This document shows positions 18,701-26,722 of a stretch of DNA of 64,000 bases, one piece after another. The position numbers and the translations under genes were made by a program. The notes beneath the pieces were generated by a model. The model was not told where the DNA came from. It saw nothing but the letters and a program-made list of their open reading frames with translations, and did not search any database. Source of the stretch: Streptomyces cyaneogriseus subsp. noncyanogenus (GTDB taxonomy: Bacteria; Actinomycetota; Actinomycetes; Streptomycetales; Streptomycetaceae); contig NZ_CP010849.1 of assembly GCF_000931445.1 (NCBI RefSeq), positions 3,782,001 through 3,846,000 of the forward strand, written 5' to 3'. Positions within the stretch are counted from its first letter, which is position 1. Every line of letters starts with the position of its first letter.

Positions 18701-18983
18701 CACGCAGCACGTAACCCGGCGCCCGGTACGACACCAGGTCACGCCCTGCACCGCCCGCCGCCAGCGCGCGGCGCAGCCGGGAGACCCGGGTCTGCACCGC
18801 ACCCGCCCGGTCGCCGGGCGGACGGCCGTCCCAGAGATCTTCGACAAGGGTGTCCGTCGGCACGACGCGTCCCGGTTCGACCAGGAGTTCGGCCAGCAGT
18901 GCCCGTACCTTCCGCTCCGGGACCGGTACCTGCTCGCCGTCGTCCGTCCATACGGCCAGCGGCCCCAGCACCCCGAAACGCAT
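15783..18983 (-). CDS. AfsR/SARP-type BTAD and STAND ATPase regulator
   Basis: 1066 residues from ATG 18983. The domain order is an OmpR-like winged-helix DNA-binding domain (1-95), then a bacterial transcriptional activation domain (about 100-245), then a STAND NTPase with Walker A GPGGVGKT at 307-314 and LLLLDNCEHV as Walker B. The TPR-like C-terminal half runs from about 600 to 1050. Such proteins bind direct repeats upstream of target genes and are gated by ATP and an unknown signal. The nearest candidate target is the divergently transcribed SDR gene 148 bases away. It fills most of the first tRNA-Gly island. The true ligand is unknown. Confidence 0.88.
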   Translation of the reverse strand: MRFGVLGPLAVWTDDGEQVPVPERKVRALLAELLVEPGRVVPTDTLVEDLWDGRPPGDRAGAVQTRVSRLRRALAAGGAGRDLVSYRAPGYVLRVDGEAVDATRFTALAARARTAREPDRRAALLTEALDLWRGPAFADFRDEPFVREAVARLDAQRLDALEEQAETRLELGEHGAVAAELIGLLGRYPLRERLRAAHMRALYRAGRPSEALDSYHELRRLLADELGLVPGPALTGLYEEILRHGPELGTGGVEIAAPARRRDDEPAAGPLPRTNLPAPATPLIGREGEVTRIEELLTTGRLVTLTGPGGVGKTRLALETATRVDPGLPHGSWLVELAGRGRAGKPGPRCTVDELAEAASAALGIRDDTGTPGARAAERLVEAVRDKRLLLLLDNCEHVIEAAAGLAETLLRGAPGVRLLATSQQPLGITGERLWTVEPLDEPDALCLFAARAADASPGFTLTDDNSPAVALICRRLDGIPLAVELAATRIRALGVEQLARRLDDRFHLLTAGRRDAPARQRTLRAMIDWSWELLTAAERTVLRRLAVHAEGCTLEAAEAVCPGGGVKRAEILDLLARLVDRSLVSVTHGETGPRYRLLETVAAYCVEKLDEAGETAAVRLAHVQYYVNLAVLSQDGLRGARQRHWLRRLDAEAANFRVVLDHCVRNAMADEALRLSRALSWYWFLRGRTGEAVRSLTAAVTLPADPSARRAAHSTTEAWLAAFTMLSGEQGSGARFGPLADALDDPGERVRALWVLGFAACRIGDPAESERLIEGALTGAAELGDRWVTAAALGTRGVLRQVRGDLAAARADSETALTVFRELGDGWGQMQAAAVLGTLAEIAGDYERASSHHREGLGTSEELGMWTEAVRRLVELGRIALLSGDHGQAERFHERARDLAVRHGDRPGQEIAEVGLGLVARRRGRLDEAEAHLTGWLEWNRRLDSDHGTALILAELGFIAELRGDAPAALALHRDGLTAARRTGDPRAVALALEGLAGARALAGRRRGAARLLQAATAVRERLGAPLPAAERGDVDRIRAAIDSAPLEPSSTRERAHRTPAADTR

Positions 18984-19131
18984 GGAGCGAGCGTAACGCC
19001 GACCCCTCGGCGGGGGACGGCCGTTCGGGAGACCTCCGCCGGCGGACCGTCAGAAGTCCGTCAGGACTCCTCCAGCACCCGAAGCCATCGTGGTCCTCGT
19101 CCGCACGATCCGCAGGAAAGAGACGGGAATC

Positions 19132-19911
19132 ATGAACACTTACGCAGGCAAGAAGGCCGTCATCACCGGTGGTACGCACGGCATGGGACTGGCGATGGCC
19201 AAAGCCCTGCTGGACGGGGGCGCCGAGGTCGTCCTCACCGGGCGCAACGAGAAGACCCTGGAGGAGGCGAGGACGGAGCTGGCCTCCCGGCCGGTCCACG
19301 TCGTCCGCTCCGACGCCGCCAGCCTGGCCGACATCGACGCGCTCGGCACGCTGGTCGAGGAGCGGCTGGGGCGTGTCGACGCCCTCTTCGTCAACCACGG
19401 AACGGCGGAGTTCCAGACGCTGCAAGAGGCCACGGAGGAGTCCTTCGACCGGCAGTTCACGGTCAACACCAAGGGATCCTTCTTCACGGTGAAGCGCCTG
19501 GCCCCGCTGGTCTCCGACGGTGGCTCGCTCGTCTTCACCACCGTGGCCAACGACGTCATCTTCCCCGGTCTGAGCGCCTACTCGGGGTCGAAGGAAGCGC
19601 TGCGGGCCATCGCCCAGGTGCTCGCCGCCGAACTGCTGCCCCGACGGATCCGGGTCAACGCGGTGGCACCCGGGTTCATCGAGACCCCGACCATGGGTGT
19701 CGTGGGCCTGACCGAGGAGGAGCGGGCCGCCTTCCTCGAGCAGGGCAAGACGAGCACTCCCCTGCAGCGCAACGGCACCGTCGAGGAAGTGGCGAAGGCG
19801 GCTCTCTTCCTGGCGTTCGACGCCACCTTCACCACCGGTGTCGAGTTGCCGGTGGACGGGGGCTGGGGGCAGGGCCTCGTCGCTCCCGCCCACGAGGAAG
19901 CGGCGTCCTGA
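19132..19911 (+). CDS. SDR-family oxidoreductase
   Basis: 259 residues from ATG 19132, after agagacgggaatc. The Rossmann motif TGGTHGMG is at 12-19, NHG near residue 88, and the catalytic YSGSK near residue 159. The position usually held by catalytic Ser reads FTTVAND, so a Thr may replace it. It ends with the usual VDGGWGQG. It should reduce or oxidise a small carbonyl/alcohol substrate with NAD(P); the substrate is unknown. It is divergent from the BTAD-STAND regulator, which probably controls it, and both lie between tRNA-Gly and the second att copy. Confidence 0.88.
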   Translation: MNTYAGKKAVITGGTHGMGLAMAKALLDGGAEVVLTGRNEKTLEEARTELASRPVHVVRSDAASLADIDALGTLVEERLGRVDALFVNHGTAEFQTLQEATEESFDRQFTVNTKGSFFTVKRLAPLVSDGGSLVFTTVANDVIFPGLSAYSGSKEALRAIAQVLAAELLPRRIRVNAVAPGFIETPTMGVVGLTEEERAAFLEQGKTSTPLQRNGTVEEVAKAALFLAFDATFTTGVELPVDGGWGQGLVAPAHEEAAS

Positions 19912-20383
19912 CCACCGCACCGGCCGGTGGCCGGTCCGGACCGCCGCACAGGCCGGTGGCCGCCGGGCCACCGGCCGTGGGCCGCGCGGGCCGTCGTACC
20001 CCGGCGCCCTCACCCCCGCGAGGCCACGGCCGAGGGGATGAGGACGCCCGAGTGGACCTTCCGGCCCCTGCCGGCGCTTGCGGGCCTTCGACGCGTGCCG
20101 CCGCTCCGCCGTCCGGCGAGACCGGGCGCCGGTGCCCGTCTGTCGCGCGGGCACCGGTGCGAGCGGCGCCAGACGTACCGGATCCACGCCGGCGAGTCCC
20201 GAGCGCGGAGGCTCATCACAGGCGCGGCATTCGTCCGCCTCACAACCTCGCCCGCCCCGTGACCACAGCGTGCCTTTCAGAGCGGACGACCACGGTCGAC
20301 AACGGTGCCACCAGGGCCCCCGCACCTCCCATACGGGTCAGAGCCGCGCAGGTCAGCAGCCATGTGCATGGGCAAGCGCCGTC
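19912..20383. other. gene-free stretch at island boundary
   Basis: 470 bases between the SDR stop and the second att copy. Frames are open in places but none shows a family motif or ribosome site. Confidence 0.45.
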
Positions 20384-20427
20384 GCTTCCCAAGCTGGGAG
20401 CGCGAGTTCGATTCTCGTCACCCGCTC
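20384..20427 (+). repeat. attachment-site core, copy 2
   Basis: The 44-base 3' end of tRNA-Gly repeated with one mismatch (A to G in the anticodon-stem side). It marks the right end of the first island and the left end of the second. Confidence 0.85.
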
Positions 20428-20435
20428 CATGCGAA

Positions 20436-20460
20436 TCCCCCGGGTCAGAGACCCGGGGGG
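20436..20460 (+). terminator. hairpin after att copy 2
   Basis: Arms tcccccgggtc and gacccggggg around aga. It follows the displaced tRNA end in the same position as the native tRNA terminator. Confidence 0.65.
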
Positions 20461-20469
20461 GTCTTCGTC

Positions 20470-20800
20470 GTCTGACCACTGTGCGGGCCTCGCGCTCGGC
20501 GCGGAGAGAGCATGAGCTGCCAGCGGATACCGATCGCGTCGGTGAGGACATCGATCTGGGCGACGGTGGCGACCTGCCTCTCGGTGGCGGCCTCCTACCT
20601 GCGCCCTTGATGCGGCACGGGTCGCGGCTGATCGTCAGCAACGGCCGTTTCAAGGGTGCCCTTGAGGAGGCGGTAACCCTTGGCGACAGTGCTCTTGGCT
20701 TTGGCGGTGCGGAGCCGTTCTGCCCGCCACTCACGGACGCGCGGGGGTGAGCTCGTCCGGGGCGAGTTCCGTGTAGGGGCCACGACCGGACTTCCAGGTC
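20470..20800 (-). pseudogene. decayed tyrosine-recombinase (integrase) gene
   Basis: Read on the minus strand, pieces of one integrase appear in successive frames. They are YTELAPDELTPA, then VREWRAERLRTAKAKSTVAK with GYRLLKGTLETAVADD, then SRDPCRIKGAG, then ATERQVATVAQIDVLTDAIG with IRWQLML. They fall in the normal order for the core-binding and early catalytic part of Streptomyces phage-type integrases. At least two frameshifts separate them, and the catalytic Arg-His-Arg-Tyr region is missing. It lies against att copy 2, where an integrase gene is expected. It is non-functional as assembled, and it supports integration of the second island at tRNA-Gly. Confidence 0.75.
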
Positions 20801-20972
20801 AGGGGCTGCGGCCCGCCTCCGACGGGGACGGAGACGGGCCGCGGTCCGTCACCGGATCGGCCGGCGCAAGCCGGTGACGGGTCTGGTGTGGGCGGCCGTC
20901 CGGGTTCCCCAGCGCACGACGGCCGCCCGGCCCGCTGGCGCCGCGGTCACCTCTCAGCGACGCCGGCGGGAG

Positions 20973-21344
20973 TTATCGCCCGAGCGGGCGCTCCGGGGCG
21001 GTCTGCCGCGGCGACGACGGGCGGCACGGTGTCGGACAGACGTAAACGTCGGGCGCGGCCCCGGTCGGTGAGTCGATCTCGATCCGTCGGGGGGTGCCCT
21101 GAATGGGCGCGTCGCAGCATGCACAGATCACTGGTGACCTCCGGTCGAGGTGGGGAGCTTGGGGGCAGGTAGCGCCGCAGGTGTAGACATCCACGTCCAG
21201 GACGTGCGCGCCGCTGCGGCCGCGGGCGCGGCCGGCCGGCACCCCACCGGCCCGCAGGAGGGAGGTGCCGCACCAGCAGCACGCCCAGCCAGTGCGCTGG
21301 TGGTACGTCAGGTCGGCGTACGGGGGCGGCCCGGGGAGACTCAT
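20973..21344 (-). CDS. Cys-rich hypothetical protein of an integrative element
   Basis: 123 residues from ATG 21344 (MSLPGPPPYADLTYHQRTGW). It carries CCWCG, a CGATC segment, CACC and a final CPTPC, enough cysteines for two zinc sites. Proteins with this pattern occur in Streptomyces integrative elements; the function is not known. Its ATG overlaps the stop of the preceding gene by four bases, so the two are translationally coupled. Confidence 0.6.
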   Translation of the reverse strand: MSLPGPPPYADLTYHQRTGWACCWCGTSLLRAGGVPAGRARGRSGAHVLDVDVYTCGATCPQAPHLDRRSPVICACCDAPIQGTPRRIEIDSPTGAAPDVYVCPTPCRPSSPRQTAPERPLGR

Positions 21345-21679
21345 TTGGCCGATCCGATCTGTGCCCACAGACCGCACTCGTCGGTGGTGAGGCCGGTGCG
21401 GGTGGCGATGCCCTTGACGATGGCCCAGCCGGGACCGTGGCTGTAGAGCAGCGGCAGTGGGTCGGGGCCTTCCGCAGTGATGCGGATGCGGGTGTCAGCC
21501 GTAGAGAGGGTCATCTCGACGACGGGGGCGCCGGAGCCGAGCACGGCGACATAGAGCTCGTGTGCGACGAGGGGGGCATCGGGGTGTGTCACGCGGCCGA
21601 CGATCCACAGGCGGACATGGCTGGCCTCAATGGGCTCGGCTTTGAAAGCCTTTTGCCATGTCTGTCCGGACTCGGGCAT
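21341..21679 (-). CDS. ATP-binding (GHKL-like) small protein
   Basis: 112 residues from ATG 21679. The middle reads VAHELYVAVLGSGAPVVEMT and the end PGWAIVKGIATRTGLTTDEC. This resembles the N-box/G-box half of anti-sigma-factor-like GHKL ATPases, although the canonical Asn and DxGxG residues are not clear. It is first in a two-gene minus-strand operon, divergent from the GntR regulator, sharing a 145-base promoter region that holds repeated TGTACACAG-type elements. Function as a regulator is inferred only from the family. Confidence 0.5.
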   Translation of the reverse strand: MPESGQTWQKAFKAEPIEASHVRLWIVGRVTHPDAPLVAHELYVAVLGSGAPVVEMTLSTADTRIRITAEGPDPLPLLYSHGPGWAIVKGIATRTGLTTDECGLWAQIGSAK

Positions 21680-21700
21680 GGATGTCCCCTGACGATGAGT

Positions 21701-21794
21701 GCTTATCTGAGTACAGGTAGCGCTTATCTGTACACAGATTGTCGTGGGGGTTGGCGTAGGTCAAGGGGAACGGGCCAGTATGTGTACACAGATT
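21701..21794. promoter_or_regulatory. repeated elements in the GntR divergent promoter
   Basis: GCTTATCTG occurs at 21,701 and 21,722. TGTACACAGATTG occurs at 21,729 and 21,783, each containing the palindrome TGTACA. These lie between the divergent ATP-binding gene and the GntR gene, and are good candidates for the GntR operator. Inferred from repetition and position. Confidence 0.5.
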
Positions 21795-21824
21795 GACGTG
21801 ATCACTCGACGGGGAGTCGCTGCC

Positions 21825-22517
21825 GTGGCACAGCCCGAGTACCTGCGGATCGCCGCCGACCTGCGCCGCCGCATCGCCAGCGGTGAGTTCGGACCAGGCG
21901 ACCAGATCCCGACGCTGCCCGACCTCTGCCGCGAGTACGGCGACGTATCCCAGACCACGATCCGCAACGCGCTCGCCCTGCTGCGGAACGAAGGGTTGAT
22001 CGAGACCCGGGCCCGCGCGGGCACCCGCGTCCGGCCCCGACCTCCCATCCACCGGATGGCGGCCGACCGGTACCGCTCCACGCCGGGCGCCAAGACCACG
22101 CCATACACGCGGGACCAGGGCATCGGCTGGGCGGAGTACCGACTCGACAAGAAATTCGAGCGCGTCCAGGCGGATACCGAGCTGGCCGCGCTCTTCGAGT
22201 GCGAGGTCGGCGAGAGGCTCCTCGCCCGGCACTTCGTCTTCTACGACAACGACCAACCCACCCAGATGTCCGCCAGTTATGTGCGCTGGTCCGACGTGGC
22301 CGGCACCCCGGTCGCCGACCCCATCAACGAGCCCTGGCCAGGCGGCACCCGCGCGCAGATGGCCAGCCTCGGCATCCGCGTCACGCAGATCACCGAAAGC
22401 TTCACCGCAGCCATGCCGACCGAAGCGGAGGCAGCGACGCTGCGCATCGGCGCTGGCGTACCGGTGCTCGGTACACACGTCGGCACATCGCCGACACCGG
22501 CCGCATCGTCGAGGTAG
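21825..22517 (+). CDS. GntR-family (HutC/UTRA) regulator with C-terminal frameshift
   Basis: 230 residues from GTG 21825, with ggggag upstream. The winged HTH is at 1-75 (YLRIAADLRRRIASGEFGPG, VSQTTIRNALALLRNEGLIE). A UTRA-type effector domain follows. The last in-frame residues (THVGTSPTPAASSR) are unlike the family. The expected ending (TGRIVEVAHPIV then TIVDFRIDLDD) is present one frame over and ends at 22,582, so a one- or two-base indel near 22,480-22,490 has shifted the frame. It could be real decay or a sequencing indel. Such regulators control transfer genes in Streptomyces integrative elements. Confidence 0.75.
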   Translation: MAQPEYLRIAADLRRRIASGEFGPGDQIPTLPDLCREYGDVSQTTIRNALALLRNEGLIETRARAGTRVRPRPPIHRMAADRYRSTPGAKTTPYTRDQGIGWAEYRLDKKFERVQADTELAALFECEVGERLLARHFVFYDNDQPTQMSASYVRWSDVAGTPVADPINEPWPGGTRAQMASLGIRVTQITESFTAAMPTEAEAATLRIGAGVPVLGTHVGTSPTPAASSR

Positions 22518-22601
22518 CTCACCCGATCGTGCGACGCGGCGACACCACCATCGTCGACTTCCGTATCGACCTGGACGACTGACTTCCCAGCATGACGAAC
22601 C

Positions 22602-22916
22602 CGCCCCCTGCACGGCCCACTGAGGGCACGTGCAGGAGGCGTTCCCGCATTCCCGAAAGACGCCGAGCTGATCGCCAGCGAGCTGAGCACGAACGCGATC
22701 CGCCACACGGCCATCGGCTGGGAGCCCGGCAGCTTCCACCTGGCCGTCGCGGTCTCGGCACAGGTGGTCGCGGTATCGGTCACGGACGACGGCGGCACGG
22801 CCACGGCCCCAAAGGTCGAGCACCAGGACCAGAACGCCGAACGCGGCCGGGGACTGGGCATGGTCAGCGCCTTGGCCCACCGGGTCGTCGTCCACGACAC
22901 TGACCAGGGCCAATAG
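22602..22916 (+). pseudogene. GHKL ATPase (anti-sigma-like) remnant
   Basis: The frame ending at TAG 22916 reads ELIASELSTNAIRHTA (an N-box with Asn), then VAVSVTDDGG (D-box) and ERGRGLGMVSALAHR (G-box). All belong to small Streptomyces ATP-binding regulators. The N-terminal third is missing: the frame opens after a TGA near 22,600 and has no convincing start codon. It lies directly after the frameshifted GntR gene, as in complete integrative elements. Confidence 0.6.
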
Positions 22917-22997
22917 CGGGGGCCAGGCCGCCGTCCAATCAGGCCCCGCGCCCGCTCCGCCGCAGTTCAGCCAAGCAGCCGCCTACCAAGAGCCCAA

Positions 22998-23041
22998 GCT
23001 TCTCAAGCTGGGGGCGCGAGTTCGATTCTCGTCACCCGCTC
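22998..23041 (+). repeat. attachment-site core, copy 3
   Basis: Third copy of the 44-base tRNA-Gly end, with three mismatches. It marks the right end of the second island; ordinary gene content resumes after it. Confidence 0.8.
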
Positions 23042-23049
23042 CAGAATGA

Positions 23050-23074
23050 AACCCCAGGTCAACGGCCTGGGGTT
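23050..23074 (+). terminator. hairpin after att copy 3
   Basis: Arms aaccccagg and cctggggtt, again in the position of the native tRNA terminator. Confidence 0.65.
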
Positions 23075-23574
23075 TGTGTTTCCCGATGATTGCCCCGCGA
23101 GTTCCGGCCCGTCAGGCGCACGAAAAAGCGGGCATGCGGAGGGCACAGGTTCCGGACGGCGGCCGTACACGCAACGCCTCCATCCTCAGACGCCGGGCTT
23201 GACCGGCGGATTCGTAGTTCGGACCGGCACCTCACGCGTCAGGAGACCTCAGCGTGCTGTCCCTCCGCGCGTTTGAGCGTCATTGGGTGCGGCGTGTGCG
23301 ACTCGAGTTCTCTGTCGCAGCCTCGGCCCGCGTACCGCTCACGGGCTCGGAGCGGACAGGTCCGGAGCGAGTGCGGCGTGCGGACACGCTGCACTCGTCG
23401 ACTCCGCGTGCGGGGATCTTCCGCGGCTTGTCCGCGTGGGCCCCGCGCCGTCCGGAAGCGGGCCGGCCAACCGGCTCGGCAGCAAGGTCGTCCGTCTTGC
23501 ACCGATGCTACGATCCGCCCACTTGTTCGGGGGGATTCGGGGGGATGGGGCCCTCCGTCGGGGAGGGGAAGCAA
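23075..23574. other. gene-free region right of the islands
   Basis: 500 bases without a supportable gene. The promoter of the large FG-GAP protein should lie near 23,500; I see no clear operator. Confidence 0.45.
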
Positions 23575-26500
23575 GTGACTCGTCATACCTTCATGCGTGG
23601 CTCCCTTGTCACGCTCATCGGGTTGGCGCTCTCTGTGTCCGCCGGGCCACTGGTGGTGCCCGCGTACGCGGAGACCGCAACGGAGATCGTCGTTCCGGCC
23701 ACCATGCGCACGACTCCGCGCACGGCGTATCTGCAGAGCGCAGGGGCTTCCGGCTTTCTCGAGTACCGTTCCACCGCCGAGAGTTTCGGTCTGTGGTGGA
23801 CCAGTTACGACGGCAGCCGAAAGCCGGTGGAAGGCAGTGAGGGACTCGGGCCGCGCAACGCAGGTGTGTACGGCACCGGTTCGGACGTCGTCGCCCTTCG
23901 TTCCTCCCAGAGCAGTGGTGGGCAAGTCCTGCTCCGGGACATGGGAACCGGTACGACGGAGACCGTGACCATCCCGGCGGGCCAGAGCTATTGGCAGACG
24001 TACGGACGTACTGTCCTGACCAGCATGTCGACGGGTGGGGAACGGACAGGGCTGTTCCTGCTGCGCGTCGAGAACGGCAGCACGGTGCAGAAGCCTGTCA
24101 CCGGACTCCCGGCCGGGGTGGTCTTCCCCTTCCTGCCCAGGGGTTCCGCCTCCGGCATTCTCGTCAACTACTACGACGCGGACCAGGTCCTCCAGTACGC
24201 CTGGGTGGACGCGGAGACCGGTGCCGCCACGCTCTTGCCACCGCTGGTGGCGAGCACGGACACCGTGGTGGGATCCGACTACCTGGTCAGCTGGTACGGC
24301 ACGTCCCGGGTGCGGGTGTACGCCCAGGGTGCCTACGGCGCGCCCACGCACGAGGTGGCGTTCCCCCGCACCTTGTCGAACAAGATCCTCGGCGTCGTCG
24401 GTGACGCGCTCGTCGTCGCGCGGCGCGGCGACTCCTCCGTCTGGAGTGTGTCCGCGCTGCCCTTCGACGGCTCCGCGGAACTGCCCCTGTTCAAGCGGGC
24501 GGATCCCGCCGCCGTCATGGCCCCGGACGGCGGCCTGGTCCTCGCCGGCGGAGAGTCCGCTCTGGACTACGGCATCGCCAAGGTCCAGGCGGGCACCGAC
24601 GGTCTGCCCCGGGTCCACCGGATCGTGGACCTTCCGGCCGTGCCCTTCGGGATCGAGTCGCTCGATCTGAGCGGCGGTGAGCTGATGACCTACGAGTCCG
24701 GCGACGGGGCGACGCACCTGTACAGCCGCTCACTGACCGCAGCGGAGACTCTGTCGGTGGGCACGCGCACGGACCGGGGGGCGACCCAGCGGTGCGGGAG
24801 CACGGCCGGGGACCACGGGAGCTGTCCCAGTCTGATGGGAACAGGTGACGGCCGGGCGGTCATGGCGAACACGGTCGGGGAGGTGTCCCTCCTGGACCGG
24901 GGACAGCCCCTTCCCGGCACCGTGGTGACCTCCGGTCTCCGGGACAACCATGGCCTCGTGGACGTCGCGGGCCGGTACGCGGCCTGGCGTGGGCCCACGC
25001 CCGCGGGAGAGGACCTGGCGGTGGCGGATCTGGACACACGGAAGGTCGTGCTCACCCGTACGGGCGCGGCCGACGTGGGCCCCTCCGCCCTGTGGGGGGA
25101 GACGCTGTGGGCGGCGGCCCAGGACGGCACTGTCACGGGCACGGAGGTGCGTTCGGGCAACACGATCACGTCGTTCCGGATGGTCGGCAGCGGTTGCCAG
25201 GTGGGCGACCTCCAGGCGGTGGGACGCTGGGTGTACTGGTCCGGCTCGTGCGCTCTCGCCCAAGGCAGCGTGGACAAGGCCCTCGTGTACGACACCCGCA
25301 AGAACGCGCTTATCGCCGTGCCCGCCGGCCGGGAGACGCGCCTGGGCGACGGCTTCCTGATCACGCGTGGCCCCACATCCGCAACGCTGACCCTCACGGA
25401 CGTCACGAGCGGCTCCGCGGTGAGCCGGACCCTGGTGGCCAAGGCCGGAAGGTGGGACGTCGATCCGTACACCGGCCTGGTCGGCTACGTGGACCCGGCC
25501 TCCCAGGACATCCACGTCCTCCGCAGTGGCGTCCCCACCACGGACATCGCGATCCTCGGAGCGAGGACGGAACCTTCGGTCGGCCTGGTGGACTCGTCGT
25601 CCTCGTGGGACGGCACGTGGTGGCTGTCGAAGCCGGCCGCGTCGTGGACGCTGGCACTCAGGAACAAGGCGACCGGGGCCACCGTGCGCACACTGTCCGG
25701 TGGCGCCGCGCACGACGCGGTCCGTACGTCCTGGAACGGCCGGACGTCGACGGGCGCGTATGTGCCGAACGGCACGTACGGCTGGACGCTGACGGTGGCC
25801 CCGGCCGACAAGCACGGTGCGCCGGCGACGGCGTCCGGCACACTGAAGCTGACCGGTGGTGCTGCGGTGAGACGCGACCATGTCGGCTCCGACGGCATCG
25901 GTGACCTGCTCACGCTCAACTCCCAGGGTGCACTTACCTTCCATCGGGGCGACGGCACCGGAAAGTTCTCGACGAAGACCTCGGCTCCGGGATGGCCGGC
26001 CTCGATCACGGTGGTGCCGTTCGGGGACCTGGACGGTGACCGCTGCAATGACGTGCTCGTGCGGGTCAGCGGCGGTGCGCTGCGGGCGTACCGCCCGGGG
26101 TGCGGCAAAGCCCTGACGACATCCACGCCGTACACCACACTGGGAACCTCCGGCTACAACCAGTACAACGTGCTGACCTCACCGGGCGACATCACCGGTG
26201 ACGGCCGGGCGGACCTGATCGCCCGCCAGGCGTCCACCGGTGACATCTACCTGTACAAGGCCACGAGCACCGGAAAGCTCTCGGCACGGGTGAAGATCTT
26301 CTCCAAGTGGTCCGGTTACAAGAGGATCGTCGGCGTCGGCGACCTCAACGGTGACGGATACGGGGATCTGCTGGCGCAGGACACATCGAACAAGCTGTGG
26401 CGGTACGTGGGCACGGCGACCGGCGGCTTCAGGGCGCGGGTCAAGGTGGCCGACAACTGGGGTGCCTCCTACAACGTCGTGGCGGGCGTCGGCGACATCA

Positions 26501-26637
26501 CCGGGGACGGGAAGGCGGACATCGTCTCCCGCGACACCTCCGGCAAGCTGTGGCGCAACAACGGCGACGGCAAGGGCTCCTTCGGTCCTCGCACCGGGAT
26601 CGCCACCGGGTGGCAGGGCTACAAGGCCCTGTACTGA
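23575..26637 (+). CDS. large secreted FG-GAP/VCBS repeat protein with FlgD-like Ig domain
   Basis: 1020 residues from GTG 23575, with ggggaggggaa before it. A signal peptide spans about 1-37 (MRGSLVTLIGLALSVSAGPL, ending in AYAE). The following 600 residues read as beta-propeller-like, with WVDAETGAATLLPP-type strands. A FlgD-like Ig module sits near residues 690-750 (SWNGRTSTGAYVPNGTYGW). The C-terminal quarter has integrin-alpha-like FG-GAP repeats with calcium-loop motifs (GDLDGDRCND, GDITGDGRAD, GDLNGDGYGD, GDITGDGKAD). It is probably extracellular and binds a surface or polymer; no catalytic motif seen. It starts the region right of the tRNA islands. Confidence 0.85.
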   Translation: MTRHTFMRGSLVTLIGLALSVSAGPLVVPAYAETATEIVVPATMRTTPRTAYLQSAGASGFLEYRSTAESFGLWWTSYDGSRKPVEGSEGLGPRNAGVYGTGSDVVALRSSQSSGGQVLLRDMGTGTTETVTIPAGQSYWQTYGRTVLTSMSTGGERTGLFLLRVENGSTVQKPVTGLPAGVVFPFLPRGSASGILVNYYDADQVLQYAWVDAETGAATLLPPLVASTDTVVGSDYLVSWYGTSRVRVYAQGAYGAPTHEVAFPRTLSNKILGVVGDALVVARRGDSSVWSVSALPFDGSAELPLFKRADPAAVMAPDGGLVLAGGESALDYGIAKVQAGTDGLPRVHRIVDLPAVPFGIESLDLSGGELMTYESGDGATHLYSRSLTAAETLSVGTRTDRGATQRCGSTAGDHGSCPSLMGTGDGRAVMANTVGEVSLLDRGQPLPGTVVTSGLRDNHGLVDVAGRYAAWRGPTPAGEDLAVADLDTRKVVLTRTGAADVGPSALWGETLWAAAQDGTVTGTEVRSGNTITSFRMVGSGCQVGDLQAVGRWVYWSGSCALAQGSVDKALVYDTRKNALIAVPAGRETRLGDGFLITRGPTSATLTLTDVTSGSAVSRTLVAKAGRWDVDPYTGLVGYVDPASQDIHVLRSGVPTTDIAILGARTEPSVGLVDSSSSWDGTWWLSKPAASWTLALRNKATGATVRTLSGGAAHDAVRTSWNGRTSTGAYVPNGTYGWTLTVAPADKHGAPATASGTLKLTGGAAVRRDHVGSDGIGDLLTLNSQGALTFHRGDGTGKFSTKTSAPGWPASITVVPFGDLDGDRCNDVLVRVSGGALRAYRPGCGKALTTSTPYTTLGTSGYNQYNVLTSPGDITGDGRADLIARQASTGDIYLYKATSTGKLSARVKIFSKWSGYKRIVGVGDLNGDGYGDLLAQDTSNKLWRYVGTATGGFRARVKVADNWGASYNVVAGVGDITGDGKADIVSRDTSGKLWRNNGDGKGSFGPRTGIATGWQGYKALY

Positions 26638-26722
26638 CCGCCCGTGACGCGTCACGTCCGAGGAAGTGCAAGCCCCTGGCCACAGCGGCCGAGAGCTCAC
26701 CGAGGTCGAGGCGCGGGCTCGC

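Noticed and set aside
15783..19911. The BTAD regulator and SDR as part of an antibiotic gene cluster
   Set aside because: No synthase, synthetase or tailoring genes lie nearby; the pair is bounded by tRNA-Gly repeats.
20384..20427. Second and third tRNA-Gly genes
   Set aside because: Only the 3' 44 bases are present; acceptor 5' strand and D arm are missing at both 20,384 and 22,998.
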